DNA of 64,000 nt from Pseudooceanicola nitratireducens (GTDB taxonomy: Bacteria > Pseudomonadota > Alphaproteobacteria > Rhodobacterales > Rhodobacteraceae): NCBI RefSeq assembly GCF_900109195.1, contig NZ_FNZG01000003.1, positions 706,244 to 770,243 on the forward strand. The letters are read 5' to 3'. Every line of letters starts with the position of its first letter. Within the stretch, counting starts at the first letter, position 1. Positions 26,526-34,922 of this stretch are shown in pieces. Both the position numbers and the translations under genes were made by a program. The notes beneath the pieces are model-generated. The model searched no databases. It saw only the letters and a program-made list of their open reading frames with translations, and had not been told where the DNA came from.

Positions 26526-27227
26526 ATGCTTACACTGACACTTGTCGTTGTCGCCGTCTCGGCCGCCCTGATCCTTGGGGCGGCATGGGGGCTGTACGGC
26601 CGCCTGCCCGACCGGACCGAGGGCTTTCTGGTCGCCCTTGCCGGGGGCGCGCTGATCGTGTCGGTCATGTCGGAACTGATCCAGCCGGCCTCGGCCCATC
26701 TGCCGCTTTGGGGGCTGTCGCTGGCAGTCGCGCTTGGGGCCGTGGGCTTCACCCTGGCCGACAGCGCGCTGGAACGCGCCTCGGACGGGTCCGAGGGCAA
26801 GGGCCTGCTGCTGGCGATCACCTTCGATGGCGTGCCGGAAAACCTGGCCCTGGGGGTCGCCCTGATCGGCACCGGCGCGCCCGAGGTCGCGGCGCTGGCC
26901 GGGTCCATCCTTCTGTCCAACCTGCCCGAGGCCGCGGGCGGCGCAAAGCGCATGGCGGAATCGGGCATGTCGCGCGGCCGGGTCATGGCGCTATGGGTCG
27001 GCACGGCGGCACTGCTGGCGCTGGCCGCAGTGGTCGGCTTCCTGATGCTGCAAGACCTGGGCGACGCGCCCTTGGCCGCCATCCGCGCCATTGCCGCCGG
27101 GGCCGTGACCGCATCGCTTGCGACCGAGGTTTTCCCCCAGGCCTACAAAGAGGACCACAAGGCCACCGGCATCGCCGTCACGCTTGGGTTGCTGATCGCC
27201 TTTGCCCTGTCCCAGCTGGGCGGGTGA
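26526..27227 (+). CDS. ZIP family metal transporter-like membrane protein
   Basis: A 233-residue inner-membrane protein with about eight hydrophobic segments. TFDGVPENLALGVALIGTG matches the ZIP helix IV motif (usually HxxPEGxA) with Asp in place of His and Asn after PE; LSNLPEAAGGAKRMAE matches helix V; ATEVFPQAYKED is near the end. Zinc or another divalent cation is the expected substrate, but the changed His makes specificity uncertain. No strong ribosome site precedes ATG 26526. It converges on the HxlR gene with 9 bp between stop codons. Confidence 0.8.
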   Translation: MLTLTLVVVAVSAALILGAAWGLYGRLPDRTEGFLVALAGGALIVSVMSELIQPASAHLPLWGLSLAVALGAVGFTLADSALERASDGSEGKGLLLAITFDGVPENLALGVALIGTGAPEVAALAGSILLSNLPEAAGGAKRMAESGMSRGRVMALWVGTAALLALAAVVGFLMLQDLGDAPLAAIRAIAAGAVTASLATEVFPQAYKEDHKATGIAVTLGLLIAFALSQLGG

Positions 27228-27236
27228 TCTGCCGCG

Positions 27237-27668
27237 TTACTCGGGCGACGCCCCTTCGGGCGTCAGCCCTTCGATGATCGCCTGGGCAAACGCGCCCGGA
27301 TCGTCGCGATAGGCGGCGATGAAATCGCCCGGCACTTCGGTCTGCGGGTCCCAGGCCTCGGACCAGTCGATCAGCGCCAGCATCACCGGCACCAGCCCGC
27401 GCCCCTTCTCGGTCAGCTCATAGATCACCCGCACGGCCCGGTCGGGATCCTTGCGGCGGGTGATCACGCCTTCGTCCTCCAGCCGCTTCAGGCGGTCCGT
27501 CAGAATGTTGGTCGAGATCCTTTCGCCCGCCGCCACAAAATCGCCAAAATGTTTCGCTTCCTTGAAGATCAGGTCGCGCAGGATCACCAGCGCCCAGGCG
27601 TCGCCCAGCACCGTGGCCCCGTATCGGATCGGACAGCCGGACCAGTTTTCAGACGTCGGTTTCGACAT
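27237..27668 (-). CDS. HxlR family winged-helix transcriptional regulator
   Basis: A 143-residue regulator. The family core GCPIRYGATVLGDAWALVILRDLIFKEAKHFGDFVAAGERISTNILTDRLKRLEDEGVITRRKD is complete, with the HxlR-typical Cys12 near the N-terminus that in relatives senses thiol stress or electrophiles. The start at 27668 gives the normal family length. Upstream, inverted repeats overlap its likely promoter, which fits autoregulation. Its target is not obvious: the ppaC gene is divergent, 281 bp away. Confidence 0.92.
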   Translation of the reverse strand: MSKPTSENWSGCPIRYGATVLGDAWALVILRDLIFKEAKHFGDFVAAGERISTNILTDRLKRLEDEGVITRRKDPDRAVRVIYELTEKGRGLVPVMLALIDWSEAWDPQTEVPGDFIAAYRDDPGAFAQAIIEGLTPEGASPE

Positions 27669-27692
27669 GAAAGCCCCCTGAGTCCACATCAC

Positions 27693-27740
27693 TTGCATTC
27701 TGCAATTAAAGAATATCGCCTTTTGCTTGTAAAAAACAAG
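27693..27740 (-). promoter_or_regulatory. Candidate promoter and operators of the HxlR gene
   Basis: An AT-rich block holds TTGCA-TTC-TGCAA (27693-27705), overlapping ATTCT-N8-AGAAT (27697-27714), and CTTGT-AAAAA-ACAAG (27726-27740). On the minus strand TTGTTT and TATTCT are 18 bp apart and could be -35 and -10. The dyads overlap or flank them, as an autoregulating HxlR dimer would need. Confidence 0.45.
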
Positions 27741-27949
27741 TAAAGTTAAAGCGCGTGAATCCAGACCCCTAACGCTCGTTCTTCTAACAACCTGGGCGAG
27801 TCCCGACGGACCCCGATACGCCCGCCCCAAGCCGCGTCGCCGCATCGCAGCAGCGACCGGGTGACAAGTCGTGCGACCGCGCCTATAAGGGCGCCGAATT
27901 GACGCCACCGCGCCAAGGCCCGCGAACGAACAGCGACAGGATACTCAAA

Positions 27950-28870
27950 ATGACGATCAAGGTTTTCGGTCACAAATCGCCCGACACCGATTCCACCGGC
28001 TCTCCCATCATCTGGGCCTGGTACCTTTCCGAAGTGCGCGGCACGCCCGCCACCCCCGCCCTGCTGGGCGAGCCGAACACCGAAGCGGCCTTTGTCATCG
28101 AAAAGTGGGGCTTCGAAAAACCCGAGATCATCAGCACCGTCGCCGAGGGTGAACAGGTCGTCATCGTCGACACCAACAACCCCGCCGAGCTGCCCGACAG
28201 CATCAACGACGCGGACATCATCCAGATCATCGACCACCACAAGCTGACCGGCGGCCTGGAAACCAAGGGCCCGATCGACATCACGATCAAGCCTCTCGCC
28301 TGTACCGCGACCATCATGTACAACCTGATGGGCGAAAACGCCGCCAAGATGCCCGACAACATCAAGGGCGCGATGCTGTCCTGCATCCTTTCGGATACGC
28401 TGGAATTCCGGTCCCCCACCACGACCGATCAGGACAAGGACCTGGCGATCAAGCTGGCGGCGGAACTGAACATCGACCTCTCGGCCTATGCGTCCGAAAT
28501 GTTCGAAGCGAAATCCGATGTCTCGGCCTTCTCCGACGCTGACCTGATCCGCATGGACAGCAAGGAATACGCCGTCGGCGACACGAAATTCCGCGTCTCG
28601 GTTCTGGAAACCACCGCACCGAAGATCGTGCTGGACCGCAAGGACAGCCTGATGGAAAGCTTCAAGGCGGTCGAGGCCGAAGACGGCGTGGACCAGGTCC
28701 TGCTTTTCGTCGTCGACATCCTGAACGAAGAAGCCACGCTGTTCGTGCCGAACGACCTGGTGAAGGGCGTGGCCGAGAAAAGCTTTGGCGCGACCGTCGA
28801 TGGCGACACCGTCGTCCTGCCCGGCATCATGTCCCGCAAGAAGCAGATCATCCCCAACCTCAAGGTCTGA
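27950..28870 (+). CDS. ppaC: Manganese-dependent inorganic pyrophosphatase (family II)
   Basis: A 306-residue cytoplasmic enzyme that splits pyrophosphate to two phosphates. It has the DHH-family signatures: VFGHKSPDTDSTGSPI (usually GHxxPDTDS), VIVDTNNPAEL, QIIDHHKLTG, CTATIMYNL, ILSDTLEFRSPTTTDQDKDLA, and C-terminal PGIMSRKKQIIPNL with the SRKKQ phosphate-binding set. Start ATG 27950 precedes the first strand. Single gene with its own terminator. Confidence 0.97.
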   Translation: MTIKVFGHKSPDTDSTGSPIIWAWYLSEVRGTPATPALLGEPNTEAAFVIEKWGFEKPEIISTVAEGEQVVIVDTNNPAELPDSINDADIIQIIDHHKLTGGLETKGPIDITIKPLACTATIMYNLMGENAAKMPDNIKGAMLSCILSDTLEFRSPTTTDQDKDLAIKLAAELNIDLSAYASEMFEAKSDVSAFSDADLIRMDSKEYAVGDTKFRVSVLETTAPKIVLDRKDSLMESFKAVEAEDGVDQVLLFVVDILNEEATLFVPNDLVKGVAEKSFGATVDGDTVVLPGIMSRKKQIIPNLKV

Positions 28871-28891
28871 TCTGCACCTTACGACTTTTGC

Positions 28892-28921
28892 AAAAAGGGC
28901 GCGTCATGCGCCCTTTTTCTT
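28892..28921 (+). terminator. Rho-independent terminator after ppaC
   Basis: AAAAAGGGCGC / GCGCCCTTTTT (28892-28902 with 28908-28918), loop GTCAT, then CTTTG; 22 bp after the stop. Confidence 0.9.
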
Positions 28922-29154
28922 TGCCGGGTGGCCTGCGCCACCGCATCACCCGCGCAAAGCCAAAAGATCAGATAAGCTGAATCATCTACGCAGAAACCGG
29001 GGACAAGAGATTCAAAAGACTCAGGATTCTGCAATCCCCCGCCCCCGGCCCGCGCCCGAAAATCGCCCATCCCGCGCATCGCCTGCTCTGGCCTTCCGGC
29101 CGGCACCGGCCTAGCTTGCCGATCAACGCGACCCCATTCACCGACGGATCCCAC

Positions 29155-30030
29155 ATGACCCAGATCATCACCTCGCTCGACCAGATCTCTGACCAATACG
29201 ACGTGCTGCTCGTCGATCTCTGGGGCTGCGTGCACAACGGGGTCAAAGCCTTCCCCGCCGCCTGCGACGCCTTGGTCGCCTACCGCAAGCGCGGCGGCAC
29301 CGTCGTGCTGCTGACGAACTCTCCCCGCCCCCGAGGCGCGGTCGAGACCCAGATCGAAGGCTTCGGCGTGCCGCGCGACGCCTGGGACGTGATCACCACA
29401 TCCGGCGACAGCGCCCGCGCCGCCGCCTTTGACGGGGCTGTGGGCGAAAAGGTCTATTTCATCGGTCTGCCGGAAGAAGAGGACGTCTTTCTTCAGCCGC
29501 TGAAGATCCAGGACAATCCCATCGACATCACCACCGTGCCCGTGGACGAGGCCGAGGGCATCGTCTGCACCGGCCCCTTCGACCCGCTGGCCGATCCCGC
29601 AGACCTGCGGCCGCAGCTGCTTCTGGCCAAGACGCGCGGGTTGAAACTTCTCTGCGCCAACCCCGACATCGTCGTCGACCGCGGCGAACGGCGCGAATGG
29701 TGCGCCGGCGCGGTGGCACAGCTGTATTCCGAGATGGGCGGCGAAAGCCTGTACTTCGGCAAGCCCCATCCGCCGATCTATGACCTGGCCCGCCGCCGCC
29801 TGACGGCTCTGGGCAAATCCGTCGCGCCCGAATCGATGCTGGCCATCGGCGACGGCATCGCCACCGACATCCGTGGGGCCATGGGCGAAGAGATCGACAG
29901 CCTCTTCATCACCGGCGGCCTTGCGGCGGGCGAGACGAAAACCATCGAACAGCCTGATCCACAGGCGCTCACGGCCTATCTGAATGGCGAACAGGCCGCG
30001 CCCACCTATGCGATCGGCTTCCTCAGATAG
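29155..30030 (+). CDS. HAD-type hydrolase, TIGR01459 family
   Basis: A 291-residue HAD-IIA phosphatase-like protein. Motif I is unusual: DVLLVDLWGCVHNG, where the second Asp (DxD) is Trp-Gly instead of the usual D-x-x-G, a trait of this family; motif II is VVLLTNSPRP; motif III/IV are YFGKPHPPIYDLA and MLAIGDGIATDIRGAMGEEIDSLFITGG. Substrate unknown. Without the second Asp, catalysis as a phosphatase is doubtful. The start at 29155 is chosen from the protein; an in-frame TTG lies at 29116. A MaoC gene follows after 113 bp. Confidence 0.85.
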   Translation: MTQIITSLDQISDQYDVLLVDLWGCVHNGVKAFPAACDALVAYRKRGGTVVLLTNSPRPRGAVETQIEGFGVPRDAWDVITTSGDSARAAAFDGAVGEKVYFIGLPEEEDVFLQPLKIQDNPIDITTVPVDEAEGIVCTGPFDPLADPADLRPQLLLAKTRGLKLLCANPDIVVDRGERREWCAGAVAQLYSEMGGESLYFGKPHPPIYDLARRRLTALGKSVAPESMLAIGDGIATDIRGAMGEEIDSLFITGGLAAGETKTIEQPDPQALTAYLNGEQAAPTYAIGFLR

Positions 30031-30043
30031 GACCAATTGCCAC

Positions 30044-30071
30044 TTGATTTTCTGCGCCCGCAAAGTAATAA
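30044..30071 (+). promoter_or_regulatory. Possible promoter of the MaoC gene
   Basis: TTGATT (30044-30049) and TAATAA (30066-30071) are 16 bp apart, 73 bp before the start codon, in a locally AT-rich stretch. A TACCC/GGGTA hairpin follows. Confidence 0.35.
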
Positions 30072-30143
30072 AGTTACCCACAAGCGGGTAGCTTCGGACA
30101 TTTATTGCTCAGCGCCCAATCGGACAACCGAAAGGTGGAGAGT

Positions 30144-30587
30144 ATGTTGGACAATTTCCCGCGCGGAACGATCTGCATCGAAGACATCGAAATGGGCATG
30201 ACGCGCCACCTGCGCAAAATCGTGACCGACGAGGATATCGAGATGTTCGCCCAGGTCTCCACCGACCGGAACCCAGTGCACCTGGACGACGCCTATGCCC
30301 AGGACACGATCTTCGAAGGCCGCATCGCGCATGGCATGCTGACCGCCGGGCTGATCTCGGCGGTGATCGGCGAACAGCTGCCCGGTCACGGCACCGTCTA
30401 CATGGGGCAGACGCTGAAGTTTCTGGCCCCCGTGCGCCCCGGCGACATGGTCCTGGCCGAGGTCGAGGTGATCGACATCGACCACGCCAAGCGCCGGGTC
30501 AAACTGGACTGCCGCTGCATGGTCGACGGCAAAAAGGTCCTGATGGGCGAAGCAACCGTACTGGCCCCCTCGCGCAAATTCGACTGA
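30144..30587 (+). CDS. MaoC family dehydratase
   Basis: A 147-residue hot-dog-fold protein like (R)-specific enoyl-CoA hydratases. The hydratase motif is complete: DIEMFAQVSTDRNPVHLDDAYAQ, giving the catalytic Asp and His, then FEGRIAHGMLTAGLISAVIGEQLPG. Such enzymes hydrate trans-2-enoyl-CoA, and some act on phosphate-butyryl or mesaconyl groups; the exact substrate here is not shown. AAAGGTGGAG lies before ATG 30144. Codes for the single-domain form, expected to work as a dimer. Confidence 0.93.
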   Translation: MLDNFPRGTICIEDIEMGMTRHLRKIVTDEDIEMFAQVSTDRNPVHLDDAYAQDTIFEGRIAHGMLTAGLISAVIGEQLPGHGTVYMGQTLKFLAPVRPGDMVLAEVEVIDIDHAKRRVKLDCRCMVDGKKVLMGEATVLAPSRKFD

Positions 30588-30591
30588 TCAT

Positions 30592-30646
30592 CATCTTGCC
30601 CGAAATACTCCGGGGAGTTTGAGGGGCAGCGCCCCTCCTCAACTCC
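30592..30646 (+). repeat. Modular intergenic repeat, copy A
   Basis: Core CATCTTGCCCGAAATACTCC at 30592-30611, then an imperfect hairpin 30612-30646 whose arms are GGGGAGTTTGAGGGGC and GCCCCTCCTCAACTCC. It starts 5 bp after the MaoC stop codon. Related copies are at 33239, 36061, 48161 and 48247. Confidence 0.85.
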
Positions 30647-30686
30647 GCCACTTGCGCCCGCCGCAGCACGGGGCTACCCCTGCCCC

Positions 30687-31655
30687 ATGAGGATCGTGCG
30701 CGACTACCAATTCACCACCCAGGCCGATCGGGGCGCTTCCGTCGCCATCGGCAATTTCGATGGCGTCCACATCGGGCACCGGGCCGTGATCGACCTGGCC
30801 CGCAGGGCGGCAAGGGACCTGAACGCCCCGCTTGGCGTACTGACCTTCGAACCGCATCCGCGCGAGTTGTTCGCCCCCGACGCCCCGCCCTTCCGCCTGA
30901 CCGGAACCGAGGCGCGCGCGCACCGGCTGGACAAGATCGGCGTCGACATCCTGTATGAACTGACCTTCAACCCCGCGCTGGCCAGCCTGTCGCCGCAGGA
31001 TTTCGCCACCCGCGTGCTGGCCCAGGGCCTGGGCGCGCGCCACGTCGTTGTCGGCGCGGATTTCCACTTCGGGGCCAAACGGGCGGGAACGATTCAGATG
31101 CTGAAGGATTTTGGCAAGGACCTGGGCTTTGGCGTGACCATCGCCGATCTGGTGGCCGAAGACAGCGAAGAGGTCTCCTCGACCGCCATCCGCAACGCCC
31201 TCAGCGACGGCCGCCCGCGCGATGCCGCCGCCATGCTGGGCCACTGGCACCGCATCGAAGGCCCGGTGATCCGTGGCGATCAACGCGGCCGCGACCTGGG
31301 CTATCCCACGGCCAACATGTCCATCGCCGGGCTGCACCAGCCGAAATTCGGCGTCTACGCGGTGCTGGTCGACGTGCTGACCGGCCCGCACAAGGGCAGC
31401 TATCACGGGGCCGCCTCTCTCGGGCTGCGGCCGCAGTTCAATGGCGAAACGCCCAACCTTGAGACCTATGTCTTCGACTTCAAGGGCGATCTTTACGGCG
31501 AAACCCTCTCGGTCGCGCTGGTCGACTATCTCCGCCCCGAGGCCAAGTTCGACAGCCTCGACGCCCTTGTGGCCCAGATGGATGCCGATTGCGCCGAGGC
31601 CCGCAAACTGTTGGCCCACGATCTTCAGGCCCACACGCCACAGAACCCTGCATGA
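30687..31655 (+). CDS. ribF: Bifunctional riboflavin kinase / FAD synthetase
   Basis: A 322-residue enzyme that turns riboflavin into FMN and FMN into FAD. The N-terminal nucleotidyltransferase half shows VAIGNFDGVHIGHRAV, LTFEPHPRELF and VGADFHFGAKRAG, then EEVSSTAIRNAL. The C-terminal flavokinase half shows GPVIRGDQRGRDLGYPTANM, FGVYAV, GAASLGLRPQFNGETPNLETYVFDFKGDLYGETLSV. Length is normal. It overlaps ycgN by 4 bp (ATGA), and ycgN touches ltaE, forming a three-gene operon. Confidence 0.97.
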   Translation: MRIVRDYQFTTQADRGASVAIGNFDGVHIGHRAVIDLARRAARDLNAPLGVLTFEPHPRELFAPDAPPFRLTGTEARAHRLDKIGVDILYELTFNPALASLSPQDFATRVLAQGLGARHVVVGADFHFGAKRAGTIQMLKDFGKDLGFGVTIADLVAEDSEEVSSTAIRNALSDGRPRDAAAMLGHWHRIEGPVIRGDQRGRDLGYPTANMSIAGLHQPKFGVYAVLVDVLTGPHKGSYHGAASLGLRPQFNGETPNLETYVFDFKGDLYGETLSVALVDYLRPEAKFDSLDALVAQMDADCAEARKLLAHDLQAHTPQNPA

Positions 31656-32158
31656 GCCGCCCGATTCCGCCCCGCGCCCCCGTCGACCGCAGCGATCCCA
31701 TTGACCGTAGCGGGCTGCGTGCGCGGTTCTGGGAAAAGACCGCCTTCGACAAGCTCTCGGACCGGGAATGGGAAGCGCTCTGCGACGGCTGCGGCAAATG
31801 CTGCCTCAACAAGCTCGAGGACGAGGACACAGGTGAGGTCGCCCTGACCCGCGTTGCCTGCCGCCTGCTGGACGATGCCACCTGCCTGTGTTCGCAATAC
31901 CCGATCCGCAAGCAATTCGTGCCGGATTGCATCTCTCTCACCGCCGATTCCATCGGCGATCACATGTACTGGCTGCCCCAGACCTGCGCCTATCGCCTGG
32001 TCTACGAAGGCCGCCCCCTCTTCCCCTGGCATCCGCTGATCTCGGGCGATCCGGAAACCGTGCACCAGGCCGGCGTCTCGGTCCGGGGCATGACCTATTC
32101 GGAATATGAAATCGCCGACGAAGACTGGGAAGAGCATATCATCGAGGAACCCATCTGA
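31652..32158 (+). CDS. YcgN/UPF0260 cysteine-cluster protein
   Basis: A 168-residue protein of the UPF0260 family. Its Cys set is conserved: LCDGCGKCCLNKLEDEDTGEVALTRVACRLLDDATCLCSQYPIRKQFVPDC. The pattern suggests metal or Fe-S binding, but no function is established. The start ATG overlaps the ribF stop (ATGA), and its own stop shares one base with the ltaE start (TGATG), so expression is coupled to both. Confidence 0.93.
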   Translation: MSRPIPPRAPVDRSDPIDRSGLRARFWEKTAFDKLSDREWEALCDGCGKCCLNKLEDEDTGEVALTRVACRLLDDATCLCSQYPIRKQFVPDCISLTADSIGDHMYWLPQTCAYRLVYEGRPLFPWHPLISGDPETVHQAGVSVRGMTYSEYEIADEDWEEHIIEEPI

Positions 32159-33195
32159 TGTATTTCGGCTCTGACAACACCGGCCCCGTGCACCCCGCCG
32201 TGATGGAGGCCCTGGTCGCCGCCAACACCGGCTTCACCGGATCCTACGGGGCCGATCCGCTGATGGATCAGGCTCGCACCCAGCTGCGCGAGATCTTCGA
32301 TGCGCCCGAGGCCGAGGTGTTCCTGGTCGCCACCGGCACCGCCGCCAATTGCCTGGGCCTCGCCTGCCATTGCCCGCCGACCCATACGATCTTCTGTTCG
32401 CCAACCGCGCATATCCACGAAGACGAATGCAATGCGCCGGAATTCTACACCTCCGGGGCCAAGCTGACCCTGGTCGGCACGGACGACAAGATTTCGCCCC
32501 AGGCACTGGCCCGCGCGATCGAGGCCGAGGGCAACCGCTTTCCCCATGGCCCCGCCCGCGGCCCGCTGTCGCTGACCCAGGCGACGGAACGCGGCCAGAT
32601 CTACACGCTCGATGAAATCCGCGCCCTGACGGCGGTGGCCAAATCCCACGACCTGCCCGTGCATATGGACGGCGCGCGCTTCGGCAATGCCCTTGTCGCC
32701 CTGGGCTGCACCCCCGCGGAGATGACCTGGCGCGCCGGGGTCGATGTGCTGTCGTTCGGCGGCACCAAGAACGGCTGCATGGGGGTCGAGGCGGTGATCC
32801 TCTTCGATCCCGCCCGCGCCACGGAATTCCAGCTGCGCCGCAAACGCGGGGCGCATCTCTTCTCCAAGCACCGCTACCTCTCGGCCCAGATGGTCGCCTA
32901 CCTGGCCGACGATCTCTGGCTTACCACGGCGAAACAGGCCAACGACAACATGGCGCGCCTGGCCGACGGGCTGCGCAAGTTCCCCGGTGTTACCTTCGAC
33001 TATGAACCGGCCGTGAACATGGCCTTCCTGACGATCCCCTCGCCCCTGGCCAAACGCCTCAAGGCCGAAGGCACCGCCTTCAATATCATGCAGGGCTCGC
33101 CCGACACCGACGATGCCGTCACCATCCGACTGGTCACCGACTGGTCCATCGCCCCTACCGAGATCGACCGCTTCCTCGCCCTCGCCGCCGGCTGA
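32158..33195 (+). CDS. ltaE: Low-specificity L-threonine aldolase
   Basis: A 345-residue fold-type I PLP enzyme that splits threonine or allo-threonine to glycine and acetaldehyde. FGSDNTGPVHPAVMEAL begins the family; ATGTAANCLGLA is the PLP-phosphate region; VHMDGARFGNAL includes the PLP-ring Asp; SFGGTKNGCMGVEAV carries the Schiff-base lysine; HLFSKHRYLSAQMVAYL follows. Length is normal. It is the last gene of ribF-ycgN-ltaE; an intergenic repeat follows. Some relatives in alphaproteobacteria act on beta-hydroxy-aspartate, so specificity is not certain. Confidence 0.93.
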   Translation: MYFGSDNTGPVHPAVMEALVAANTGFTGSYGADPLMDQARTQLREIFDAPEAEVFLVATGTAANCLGLACHCPPTHTIFCSPTAHIHEDECNAPEFYTSGAKLTLVGTDDKISPQALARAIEAEGNRFPHGPARGPLSLTQATERGQIYTLDEIRALTAVAKSHDLPVHMDGARFGNALVALGCTPAEMTWRAGVDVLSFGGTKNGCMGVEAVILFDPARATEFQLRRKRGAHLFSKHRYLSAQMVAYLADDLWLTTAKQANDNMARLADGLRKFPGVTFDYEPAVNMAFLTIPSPLAKRLKAEGTAFNIMQGSPDTDDAVTIRLVTDWSIAPTEIDRFLALAAG

Positions 33196-33238
33196 CACAC
33201 GAAACCACCCGGCCCCTTCACCCGGTACCACCCCCAAA

Positions 33239-33320
33239 CATCCTCTTGCCAAAAATATCCTCGGGGTAGCCGGACCCGGGCCTGCCCGGGTCCGGCGCAG
33301 GGGCAGACAGCCCCTGTCGC
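33239..33320 (+). repeat. Modular intergenic repeat, copy B
   Basis: Core CATCCTCTTGCC and AAAAATATCCTCGGGGTAG, then a 12-bp perfect inverted repeat (CCGGACCCGGGC, 33270-33281 with 33284-33295), then CAGGGGC-AGACA-GCCCCTG (33298-33316). It lies 43 bp after the ltaE stop. It pairs with copy C on the opposite strand at 36061. A core-like GAAAAATACTAC at 33401 may be a partial copy. Confidence 0.85.
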
Positions 33321-33408
33321 CCTCTCCGCCCGCAACACGGGCCGGAACGGCGCACCCATCAGCGCGCAAGGCCCGCAAGGGCCAGCAAGCGACCCGCCCC
33401 GAAAAATA

Positions 33409-34218
33409 CTACGCCAGAAACTCCGCCACCAGCGGCCCGACCGAATCCGCATGGGTAATCGGCACCATATGCGCCGCTCCGGGGATCGTGACCAACCGGC
33501 TGTCGGGGATCAGATCGTCCAGCGCCTGCACGATCCTGTGGCTGCCTTCGGGGCTTTCGGCCCCGTCGATCAGCAGCACCGGCATCGGCAGCCGCGCCAC
33601 AAGACCATCCCCCAGCATCCCGTCGGGATCGCCGTTGTTGGTGACATAGACCGCCTCGACCAGCTTCATCTGCTCGACGAACTGGTCCTGCTGCACGGGC
33701 GACATCGCATCGAACGGCTGCCCGCCGCCCCAGTCGCGCAGGAAGGCGCGGGCGGCGCTGCGATAATCCTTGGCGCGGAAACTGTCGTAGACCTCGCTGC
33801 CCTTGGCCATCTGTTCTGCTTCAAAGGCGGGATCGGCGCGGTAGGCGGCGGTGAAGAACACCGGCTCGATCAGCACCAGCCGCCGCACCAGCTCGGGAGA
33901 GGTGCAGGCAACCCGCAGGCAGGCGGTCGCGCCAAAGGAATGGCCGATCAGATCGACCGGGGCTTCCCAATCCGCGATCATGCCGCGGATCTGCGCACAG
34001 ACCACGTCCTGGTAGACGCCCTGCCCGTCCCAGGGACCGCTGCGCCCATGCCCCGGCAGATCAAACCCGCGCGAGGCATGCGTCGCCGCCAGATGCCCGG
34101 CCACGCCCTTCCAGGCCCCGGAGTGCCCAAGCGAACAATGCACCATCAGCGCGCGGCCCTCGCCGCCGTCCCAGGCGCGCAGGGCCGTCTCGTGACCCGC
34201 GTAAATCCGTGATGTCAC
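33409..34218 (-). CDS. Alpha/beta hydrolase
   Basis: A 269-residue alpha/beta-hydrolase-fold protein. ALMVHCSLGHSGAWKGVAGHL holds the oxyanion region, DLPGHGRSG the loop after strand 4, DLIGHSFGATACLRVA the nucleophile elbow (Ser in GHSFG), VLLIDGAESPEGS the acid region and IPGAAHMVPITH the catalytic His. No signal peptide. Substrate unknown. Its ATG overlaps the stop of the upstream isomerase gene by 4 bp, so the two are coupled; an aromatic or xenobiotic pathway is possible but not proven. Confidence 0.9.
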   Translation of the reverse strand: MTSRIYAGHETALRAWDGGEGRALMVHCSLGHSGAWKGVAGHLAATHASRGFDLPGHGRSGPWDGQGVYQDVVCAQIRGMIADWEAPVDLIGHSFGATACLRVACTSPELVRRLVLIEPVFFTAAYRADPAFEAEQMAKGSEVYDSFRAKDYRSAARAFLRDWGGGQPFDAMSPVQQDQFVEQMKLVEAVYVTNNGDPDGMLGDGLVARLPMPVLLIDGAESPEGSHRIVQALDDLIPDSRLVTIPGAAHMVPITHADSVGPLVAEFLA

Positions 34219-34817
34219 CCCAGCTCTCCTGCTAGGTAGCGGTCCAGAAGCTCAAGCCGGTCCTGGCCCCAGAACTTCTCTTCTCCGTCGACCAGGTAGA
34301 AGGGCGCGCCGAAGGCGCCGACCTGCACCGCCTCGTCGGCGTTGGATTCATAGGTCATCGCCCCAGTCAGCAGCCCGCTGTTGGCCAGCTCGGGGTCGAA
34401 CCCGGCAGAGGAAAGGCAATCGCGGATCACCGCCTCGTCCGAAACGTCCTTTTCCTCGGCCCAGCAGGCGCGCAGGATCGAATGGGTCAGCTGTCCAAGG
34501 TCACCGCCGCCCGCATTCTGCGCCGCGATGATCGCATAGGCGGCGGGCGCGGGATTGGTCGGGAAATACGCAGGCTGCAGCGTCAGCGGCATATTGCGGG
34601 CGGCGCGCCAGCGCTTCAGCTCTTGCATGCGGTAATCCTTGCGCGCCTGGGCCCGTTCCGCCAGCGGCAGCCCCCCGGTCGAGGCAAAGACGCGGTTCAT
34701 GTCGCAGGGCTTGTAGGTGATCGTCGCCCCGTGTTTCGCGGCAATCTCTTCCAGTTTGGTGCCTGCAAGATAGGTCCAGGGCGAGATCGTCACGAAATAA
34801 TAGTCGATATGCGGCAT
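34215..34817 (-). CDS. 2-hydroxychromene-2-carboxylate isomerase (DsbA-fold, GST kappa-like)
   Basis: A 200-residue thioredoxin-fold isomerase. The active-site start HIDYYFVTISPWTYLAGTKLEEIA has the Ser of the SPW(T/S)YL motif; VFASTGGLPLAER, PAYFPTNPAPAAYAIIAAQ and VQVGAFGAPFYLVDGEEKFWGQDRLELLDRYL are family features. Relatives use glutathione, which fits a host with both gsh genes. The real substrate here is unknown. First gene of a two-gene operon with the hydrolase, divergent from prs. Confidence 0.9.
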   Translation of the reverse strand: MPHIDYYFVTISPWTYLAGTKLEEIAAKHGATITYKPCDMNRVFASTGGLPLAERAQARKDYRMQELKRWRAARNMPLTLQPAYFPTNPAPAAYAIIAAQNAGGGDLGQLTHSILRACWAEEKDVSDEAVIRDCLSSAGFDPELANSGLLTGAMTYESNADEAVQVGAFGAPFYLVDGEEKFWGQDRLELLDRYLAGELG

Positions 34818-34922
34818 GTTAACCCTTTCGGCGGTTTGGCAAGACCCTAGCGGGGTGGTAAGCGGTGTTCAACGTCACGAATCTGTCATCCTGCACCTGC
34901 AAATACCGCAATCGGAGCTGCC

